Assembly (NCBI RefSeq): GCF_047948215.1
Contig: NC_134455.1
Coordinates: 346,108,997-346,172,996, forward strand
DNA length: 64,000 nt
From: Lycorma delicatula
Lineage: Eukaryota > Arthropoda > Insecta > Hemiptera > Fulgoridae
Reading direction: 5' to 3'
Every line of letters starts with the position of its first letter. Within the stretch, counting starts at the first letter, position 1. Shown here piece by piece: positions 58,168 through 64,000 of this stretch. A program made the translations under genes and the position numbers. The notes beneath the pieces are model-generated. The model was not told where the DNA came from. It searched no databases and was given only the letters and a program-made list of their open reading frames with translations.

Positions 58168-59544
58168 ATGGAAGGTAAAATAAGGCCTCCCCCACCCCGG
58201 AACTGTCAGACGGTGGAGAGGAAAGCGGGTCTGGCGCTGGGAAGCGCCAGAAACACCGAGACTCCGCGCCTCCTATGGAGGCGGAGCCCGTAGCGGGCTG
58301 CAGTAGCCGCCAACCCGCAGGCTGATGATGGGGCCCCATCACAGCCTGCTACCGTCAGGCGGGAGAAAATCCCGCCGATAATGCTGGACTGTCCGAAGGA
58401 GTGGCCAGCATTAGCGCGTGACATAAAGTCAAGGATCGGGGGGCGCCTGGTTGCCAAGAGCACCGGGCTTTCAATCAGGCTGCAGCTGAGCAGCGAGGAG
58501 GATTACCGGGCGGTGCAGAGTTTCCTGCACTCCAAGGGAATCGCCTTCCACTCCTTTCAGCTCCTGAAGGATAGGGAGCTGAAGGTGGTTATACGGGGGA
58601 TCCCCTATGGGACTGCCCCGGAGGAAGTAAGGGAGGAACTGACCTCCCTTGGCTATGAGGTGGTTTCGGTAAAGAAGCTCCTCACAAGGGACGGTCGGGA
58701 AACCCCGACCTGCCTAGTGGCCTTGAAAAGGACCCCTAGTGCGCGCAAAATATACGACCTCAGCGATATTTTCTATTGCACGGTAGCAGTGACTGCATTT
58801 GTGTCACGAGGGGGGCCGCCCCAATGCCACAGATGCCAAAAATTTGGGCACTCTTCAAATTATTGCCAGAGGGCCCAGCAATGCGTGAAGTGTGGTGGAA
58901 ACCACGACACTTCTGCCTGCGTCAAGCCGCGTGAGGAGCCAGCCTCATGCGTCAATTGTAAGGGGCCACATCCGGCCAATTACAGGGGCTGCCCCTATTA
59001 CAAGGAGCAGACATCAAAAGTCAAGGGACTTAAAAAGCCCGCGACTGTTGACGGCCGCAGCTGGGCCCGTGTTGCCGGTGGGGGAATAGCAGCCCCCAAA
59101 CCGGAGGTGCCGGCACCTGTGGCCAAGGCGGTCGTGAAAAAAGGGGAGGTACCCTCCCCAACACCCGCCAAGCCAAAACCGGCGGCGACCACCAAGAAGG
59201 TGGTGAAACAAAAGGCGGCGACAAAGCCGGCCCCGGCGAAGAAGGCCAAGCCTTCCTCGACGGGAAAGGCAAAGCCTGCTCCGGCTGGGAAGGCCAAGCA
59301 GGCTGTTAAAAACACCGCGCCCCACCAAAAGGGCGGCCGCGCCAAAAGGCACCTCCAGCGGCAATCCGAAACCGGCTACCCCGTTGGAGACCACTGGCAT
59401 GGACTTCCAGTTGCAGATGACAGTGAAGGATATCCTGCCAGATATTATGATGGTTTTGCCACGCCTGCTCCAGGCAAAATCTCTCAGGACTGTATTCAGT
59501 CCTTAATAGAGTGCCTCATGGCTGTACTGTCCAGGTATGGTTAG
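58168..59544 (+). pseudogene. C ORF1 (gag), multiply frameshifted, full domain set
   Basis: Relative of the A gag that keeps the region A has lost. From the ATG at 58168 the likely path changes frame twice before 58381: first into KASPTPELSDGG, then into REKIPPIMLD. From 58381 one frame runs to 59544. It shows MLDCPKEW, a folded domain including FHSFQLLKDRELKVVIRGIP and LTRDGRETPTCLVAL, and three zinc knuckles (58825-58992): CHRCQKFGHSSNYC, CVKCGGNHDTSAC and CVNCKGPHPANYRGC. In the tail the segment VKDILPDIMMVLPRLLQ, which matches the A tail, is in another frame, so two compensating shifts occurred there. The end LIECLMAVLSRYG returns to the original frame and overlaps the ORF2 ATG. Coding evidence is strong; the copy is dead. 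Confidence 0.82.
59537..59544 (+). promoter_or_regulatory. ORF1 stop / ORF2 start overlap in C (ATGGTTAG)
   Basis: The gag stop TAG and the ORF2 ATG overlap in ATGGTTAG, the same geometry as ATGCATAA in A. Conservation between diverged elements supports a coupled translation mechanism; this is an inference. Confidence 0.6.
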
Positions 59545-59742
59545 GCCCACCCTCAGACTCTTGCAGTGGAACGCCAACTCAGTAGTAGGCCGGACGGAGG
59601 AACTATGCCGTCTGGCCGAGGATCTACTGATAGACGTGATACTGTTGTCTGAGACGTGCTTGAACCCAAACAAGCAACTGACCCTTCGGAACTATTTTAC
59701 ATATAGGACGGATAGGCCAGTTCGACCCGGATCTTGCACCTC
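59537..59742 (+). pseudogene. C ORF2, N-terminal 68 codons only
   Basis: Start of a Jockey-like endonuclease, MVRPTLRLLQWNANSVVGRT, with LSETCLNPNKQLTLRNY (catalytic E in LSET) and YRTDRPVRPGS. The second I-like element cuts it off at about 59743. Related to A ORF2 (GWNADG, AETK, RNYTAYRTDRAV) but clearly a different element. Whether C is the 5' part of a B-type element cannot be told, because the two preserved parts do not overlap. Confidence 0.85.
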
Positions 59743-59957
59743 TTTTTTTTTTTTTTTTTTCTTTTTTTTTTTTTAGGGGCGAAAAACGGTTGAACGTTAT
59801 CATCGCCCGGAAAATAAATAAATAGATAGATAAATAAATAAATAAAAATAATTTTAGGTTTTTAGATAAAATTAAAACTTAAAACTACTATCACAGAAAC
59901 AAAATCCGGAATGGGTGTAAAAGGCCCATTCTCGGATAACAAAAACACTAATATGTA

Positions 59958-60086
59958 ACTTAAAACTCTGTTAAAAACTATCACATTAAAAATAAATAAA
60001 ACTTAAAGCTATGTTAAAAACTATCACATTAAAAATAAATAAAACTTAAAGCTATGTTAAAAACTATCACATTAAAAATAAATAAA
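59958..60086. repeat. 43-bp minisatellite, three units
   Basis: Three tandem 43-bp units at the place where copy 1 has two. Units 2 and 3 start ACTTAAAGCT, where copy 1 has ACTTAAAACT. Confidence 0.85.
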
Positions 60087-60277
60087 ACTTAAAACTAAAA
60101 AAGGAGATAAAACTTAAAACTAATATCACAAAAATCTTATAACTAATATCACAGACGAATTTAAAAAACATACAAAAAAAAACAAAAAAATCCGATAGGG
60201 AGTGTAAAAGGCTCCCTACTCGGATAACAAAACAATACATAGGACAATACATACAATTACTAAAGAATACATACTTA

Positions 60278-63200
60278 TTAAATTTTTTGCATTAACCCTA
60301 TACTACGTAAAAATATAAACATGCGGTTTAAAACCTGCTTATCGTCACGCAAGATACCACGGATGTTACTAGGAATTTTAAATTTACGACGCAATGCCGC
60401 ATAACATATGCAGTCCACGAGTATGTGGCGCACAGTCACGCGGCAGTTGCATCTTGCGCATAGAGGTGGTTGTCCTCTTGTAAACAGGTACTCGTGTGTG
60501 ACTCTCGTGTGTCCTATCCGCAATCGACAGAGTACTACTTCCTCACGCCGGGGTTTTCTGTATGAGGAGTTCCATGGTAACACAGAATTTTTAATCTGAC
60601 GGAGTTTATTATCAACAGTAGCTGTCCAATCACCTTGCCATCTTGTTCTTAATAATTGTTTTACATAGTTAATGAAATCAGAAGTAGCAACTCGGGTGGT
60701 GAAAGGAGGCTGGTTACATGCTTCTTTGGCAGCGGAATCTGCATGTTCATTACCTGGAATCCCTACGTGGCTAGGGACCCAGCAAAAACTTAATTCTGTG
60801 TTGCGATTATTCAACTCAGCGATTGCGTTGTAAATTTCAATGACGATAGGATGTTTGGAATAAAAGTTCTTTAAGGCTTGGAGAGCACTACACGAGTCAC
60901 TGCAAATAAGAATTTTTCTATATTTAGGGTTAATGATGTTTAGAGCCTTATTTATAGCATATAGTTCAGCGGTAAACACACTCGTAATACTGGGGAGACC
61001 AAACATATAAGTTCTCTCATTGACAACAAAAGCACACCCAACCGTATCGTTTTGTTTCGATCCATCAGTGTATACAACCGCGTCTGGTTTCGCCTTGGAG
61101 AGAACACACTGAAACATCTGCTGAAAGACGATAGATGGTGTTGATTGTTTATTACATGTAGTCAGGTCAAAATTAAAATTTATGAGGTTTATTCCCCATG
61201 GAGGATATGAGCAAGGGTACATAGGAAAGAATGACGGTGTGTCAACATTTATATGCTGCAGCAGACGCCAGGTACGGATACCTACAGGTGCAGTACGTCG
61301 TGGATGATCCTCATACTTTCCTAGATTAGGATTTTTAAGGACTGACTCAAGAACCGGGTGATTTGGCTGTCCTCTGAGACGAGCAAAATAAGATAATAAG
61401 AACTGGTCTCGTCTATCCCAAAGTGATGGTTCACCACAGTCTACAAGTAAGCTTGCGACAGGACTTGATCTAAACGCGCCTGTAGCAAGCCGAAGGAAAG
61501 CATGATGTACACTATCCAGCATTTTAAGCACGGTTTGACGAGCTGATGAGTAGGCCACACAACCGTAATCTAAACGGGAGCGAACAAAGGAATAGTAAAA
61601 ATGTATCATACATGATCTATCGGCTCCCCACTTGGTGTTAGTAAGGACTCGCATCATATCTAAAATTTTGGAACATTTTGTTTTCAATTCTTTTAAATGT
61701 TTGACCCAAGTAAGACGACTATCAAAAATTAAACCTAAAAACTTAACGTAATTAGAGATAGTAATAGTCTCACCGTTCAGAAAAATTTGCGGAATAGAAG
61801 GGTTTCGTAGCCGAGAAAAAACTACACATTTTGTTTTTTCGGATGAAAATGTGAAACCAGTAATCCTGGACCAAGCTTCAAGGTGATATATAGTGTTCTG
61901 CAGTAGTCTCTCTGCTGTGGGTGCCGAACGGCTTGCAATGTAGATAGCAAAGTCGTCAGCGAATAGAGAGCATGAGACAGGAGCCTGAACACATTTGGTA
62001 ATATCATTTATGGCTACAGAAAATAAGGTGGCACTTAATACACTACCTTGGGGCACTCCATTCTCTAAGATGACACTATCTGAGAGCGAATCATCTACAC
62101 GAACACGAGCCGTTCGGTGATTTATGAATCCCCGGATAAAAGCAAGCATATTGCCCTTGATTCCCCATTTTTGGAGAGTGTTAAGAATACCACGTCGCCA
62201 GGCTGTATCATACGCCTTTTTTATATCAAAGAAGATAGCGACGAGGTGTTGCCGATTGAGGAAAGCGTTTTGTATGGCTGTTTCTAGTGACACTAAATGG
62301 TCAATGGAAGATCGTCCTTGTCGAAAACCACACTGTTCTGGAGATAGAAAGCCATGTTTCTCCAAGTACCACGTAAGTCTGCGGTTTACCATTCTCTCCA
62401 TTATTTTACACAAAACGCTTGTTAATGAAATAGGGCGATAGCTTGAGGGGTTCTTCTGGTCTTTACCAGGTTTTAGTACTGGTATAATAAATGCTTCTGA
62501 CCAGCCGGGTGGGAAGACTTGTTCGGAGAATAAGCCGTTGAAAATATTCAAAAGTTGTTGTAGTGCCGAATTAGGAAGGTGTGAAAGCATGGAAAGGCGA
62601 ATGTTGTCCGGTCCAGGGGAAGTGTCCCGTGAATTTTTAAGTGCATGTAACAATTCTTTAAATACGAATGGAGTGTTTAATTCACCAACCGAATCACCAA
62701 TGTTTAACGACAACACCTCCATTTGTATCTTGTACCGTTGAAAATCGTTATTATATGATGAGGTGAGAGACACCGAGCGGAAAGATTTTGCTAGACTATT
62801 TGCCACTTCCGAGGATGATGAAAGGAGTTCTCCTTCATCAATAAGACCAAGAATAGATTGTTTCGGTGATCCGAAGATTGCACGAATTTTCTTCCATACA
62901 GTAGACGTGGAAGTAGTGCGTGAGATAGTGCTCACGTATTTCGTCCATGAATTCCTCTTAGCGTCCAAGAATACTCGACGGCACACCGCTCTAGCCCTGC
63001 GGTATAAATTTAGATGTTCTGTTGTGGGCCTACGATTAAATTTACGTAGTGCCTGCCGTCGATTCCTAATAGCAATTTTGCATTCATCGTTCCACCATGG
63101 AACGAAAGGACGTCTAGGATTACCCGATGTTTGTGGGATATACCTGTTGGCATTCTTAAGTATCATGGACGTAAAAGAAGAATATTGGTCGAGGATGTTC

Positions 63201-63946
63201 GCTCCATCGTCATACTGAGATTGGAATGCTTTACAGTATCCGTTCCAATCTGCCTTTTCAACAATCCATCTCCGTGGCATTCTTTTAATCTCGCAGTCTA
63301 CACCGAAACTAATAATAATTGGTCTATGATCACTGCCGTGATAGTCATCACAAATCGACCAATTAAAATGAGGGAGTACATTCGGTGAGCATATGGAAAG
63401 ATCAAGGTTAGATACAGCACCAGTTGATAAGGACATAAATGTGTGTGATCCATTATTCAGTAGGCAAAGGTCAAAATCTTGTCTCAATCTGTTTATCATA
63501 TTTCCTCGAGTGGAGCAGAAGGTTGAGCCCCAGGAAATATGATGGGCATTGAAGTCTCCTACTATTAACGATGGAGATGGTATTTGTGTAAGGAGATTTG
63601 AGACGTCTAAAGCACTGAACACAGTGTTCGGTGAGAGATACAGATTGCAGATATGCAATTTGAAGGGAATAGTGACCTTTACTGCAATAGCAGGAATGAC
63701 AGTGGTTAGTTGAATTCTTGTAGCTGACACCCCATTCTTCATGAAAATCGCTACTCCACCACTCTCCCTACTGTCTACTAGGCAGTCGTATCTCTCGCAG
63801 AAGTATCCTCTAAATGTAATTCGGTCATGTTGTAGGAGGTGAGTTTCCTGGAAACACATGATTAGTGGATCATGTGTGTGCGCCAGTACTCTAATATCTT
63901 CAATGCGGGACCGAATACCTCTAACATTCCACTGAATAATGTTCAT
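60278..63946 (-). CDS. I-like ORF2: endonuclease / reverse transcriptase / RNase H, copy 2
   Basis: Open over 1222 residues from the ATG at 63946. I count about 17 amino-acid differences from copy 1 (near 1.4%), among them PVLKPGKDQKN for AVPKPGKDQTN, NTKWG for NTNWG and IHFYY for IRFYY. None touches QETH, GDFNAHH, SDHRP, FDIKKAYD, FADD, or the RNase H residues in YTDGSK, TAELYA, CSDSCSA and GNEHAD. Two open, slightly different copies in one window suggest a young family under recent coding constraint. ORF1 of this copy lies outside the window. Confidence 0.92.
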   Translation of the reverse strand: MNIIQWNVRGIRSRIEDIRVLAHTHDPLIMCFQETHLLQHDRITFRGYFCERYDCLVDSRESGGVAIFMKNGVSATRIQLTTVIPAIAVKVTIPFKLHICNLYLSPNTVFSALDVSNLLTQIPSPSLIVGDFNAHHISWGSTFCSTRGNMINRLRQDFDLCLLNNGSHTFMSLSTGAVSNLDLSICSPNVLPHFNWSICDDYHGSDHRPIIISFGVDCEIKRMPRRWIVEKADWNGYCKAFQSQYDDGANILDQYSSFTSMILKNANRYIPQTSGNPRRPFVPWWNDECKIAIRNRRQALRKFNRRPTTEHLNLYRRARAVCRRVFLDAKRNSWTKYVSTISRTTSTSTVWKKIRAIFGSPKQSILGLIDEGELLSSSSEVANSLAKSFRSVSLTSSYNNDFQRYKIQMEVLSLNIGDSVGELNTPFVFKELLHALKNSRDTSPGPDNIRLSMLSHLPNSALQQLLNIFNGLFSEQVFPPGWSEAFIIPVLKPGKDQKNPSSYRPISLTSVLCKIMERMVNRRLTWYLEKHGFLSPEQCGFRQGRSSIDHLVSLETAIQNAFLNRQHLVAIFFDIKKAYDTAWRRGILNTLQKWGIKGNMLAFIRGFINHRTARVRVDDSLSDSVILENGVPQGSVLSATLFSVAINDITKCVQAPVSCSLFADDFAIYIASRSAPTAERLLQNTIYHLEAWSRITGFTFSSEKTKCVVFSRLRNPSIPQIFLNGETITISNYVKFLGLIFDSRLTWVKHLKELKTKCSKILDMMRVLTNTKWGADRSCMIHFYYSFVRSRLDYGCVAYSSARQTVLKMLDSVHHAFLRLATGAFRSSPVASLLVDCGEPSLWDRRDQFLLSYFARLRGQPNHPVLESVLKNPNLGKYEDHPRRTAPVGIRTWRLLQHINVDTPSFFPMYPCSYPPWGINLINFNFDLTTCNKQSTPSIVFQQMFQCVLSKAKPDAVVYTDGSKQNDTVGCAFVVNERTYMFGLPSITSVFTAELYAINKALNIINPKYRKILICSDSCSALQALKNFYSKHPIVIEIYNAIAELNNRNTELSFCWVPSHVGIPGNEHADSAAKEACNQPPFTTRVATSDFINYVKQLLRTRWQGDWTATVDNKLRQIKNSVLPWNSSYRKPRREEVVLCRLRIGHTRVTHEYLFTRGQPPLCARCNCRVTVRHILVDCICYAALRRKFKIPSNIRGILRDDKQVLNRMFIFLRSIGLMQKI

Positions 63947-64000
63947 AAGTGTAAAAAGCAAATAAAAAAAATAAATTTCGGAAACTAAATAAAAATTAGT

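Larger units (their letters stand above)
59743..64000 (-). mobile_element. I-group-like LINE, copy 2, 5' part beyond window
   Basis: Same family and orientation as the element at 3943-9918. The 3' end is the T tract starting at about 59743; the 3' UTR and all of ORF2 are present, and the window ends shortly upstream of ORF2. It inserted into C ORF2, a different target from copy 1, so it is an independent insertion. The target duplication cannot be checked here. Confidence 0.88.

Noticed and set aside
1..64000. Telomeric array (TTAGG repeats with TRAS/SART-type insertions, or a HeT-A-like chromosome end)
   Set aside because: No TTAGG or similar simple repeat was seen at any junction. The head-to-tail order resembles telomeric LINE arrays, but location at a chromosome end cannot be supported.
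1..64000. R1/R2-type insertions in rDNA
   Set aside because: No rRNA sequence flanks any element, and the A, B and C ORF2s look like Jockey-type proteins.

Overview
This window is almost entirely nested and tandemly repeated non-LTR retrotransposons (LINEs) from a eukaryotic genome. An arthropod, probably an insect, is most likely: the GC-rich two-ORF elements look like the arthropod Jockey clade, and they sit beside AT-rich sequence. I see no ordinary host gene, rRNA, tRNA, CRISPR array or bacterial feature.

Four element types can be told apart. 'A' is a Jockey-like element: a gag ORF1 with three zinc knuckles, then an ORF2 with endonuclease (EN) and reverse transcriptase (RT) and no RNase H. 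'B' is a relative of A, seen as one long broken copy at the left edge and as six identical-type 3' fragments. 'C' is a further relative (possibly the 5' part of a B-like element) at the right end, with a broken gag and a truncated ORF2. The fourth is an I-group-like element on the minus strand with ORF1 plus an EN-RT-RNase H ORF2; one complete copy (about 3943-9918) and one cut by the window end (about 59743-64000) are present.

Layout: 1-3690 is B0. 3691-3943 is the 5' UTR of A1, interrupted by the complete I-like element, which landed exactly at the A1 gag start codon and made an 11-12 bp target duplication. From 9929 to about 57585 runs a head-to-tail array of six composite units, each one A element followed by a 5'-truncated B 3' end of about 2.05 kb. 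gag-to-gag spacings are 7875, 7880, 8206, 8219 and 8220 bp. Units 3, 4 and 5 carry the same 341-bp poly(A)-ended insertion in ORF2; units 1, 2 and 6 do not. Identity with the other units stops abruptly at 57586, and C follows, interrupted by the second I-like element.

The A units are nearly identical, and they share an internal gag deletion of about 79 residues, a frameshift in the gag tail and the same B truncation point. The array therefore grew by duplication of DNA (unequal exchange or a similar process), not by repeated independent insertion. Only A1 and A2 keep an open ORF2. Both I-like ORF2s are open and differ by about 17 residues, so that family looks young and possibly active. The 3' UTRs of A and B are packed with perfect hairpins, share terminal motifs, lack a poly(A) end and contain splice-site-like signals. 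Each A copy lies directly downstream of a B 3' end, an arrangement reminiscent of the HeT-A/TART telomeric arrays of Drosophila. No telomeric simple repeat is visible, so that comparison is only an idea.
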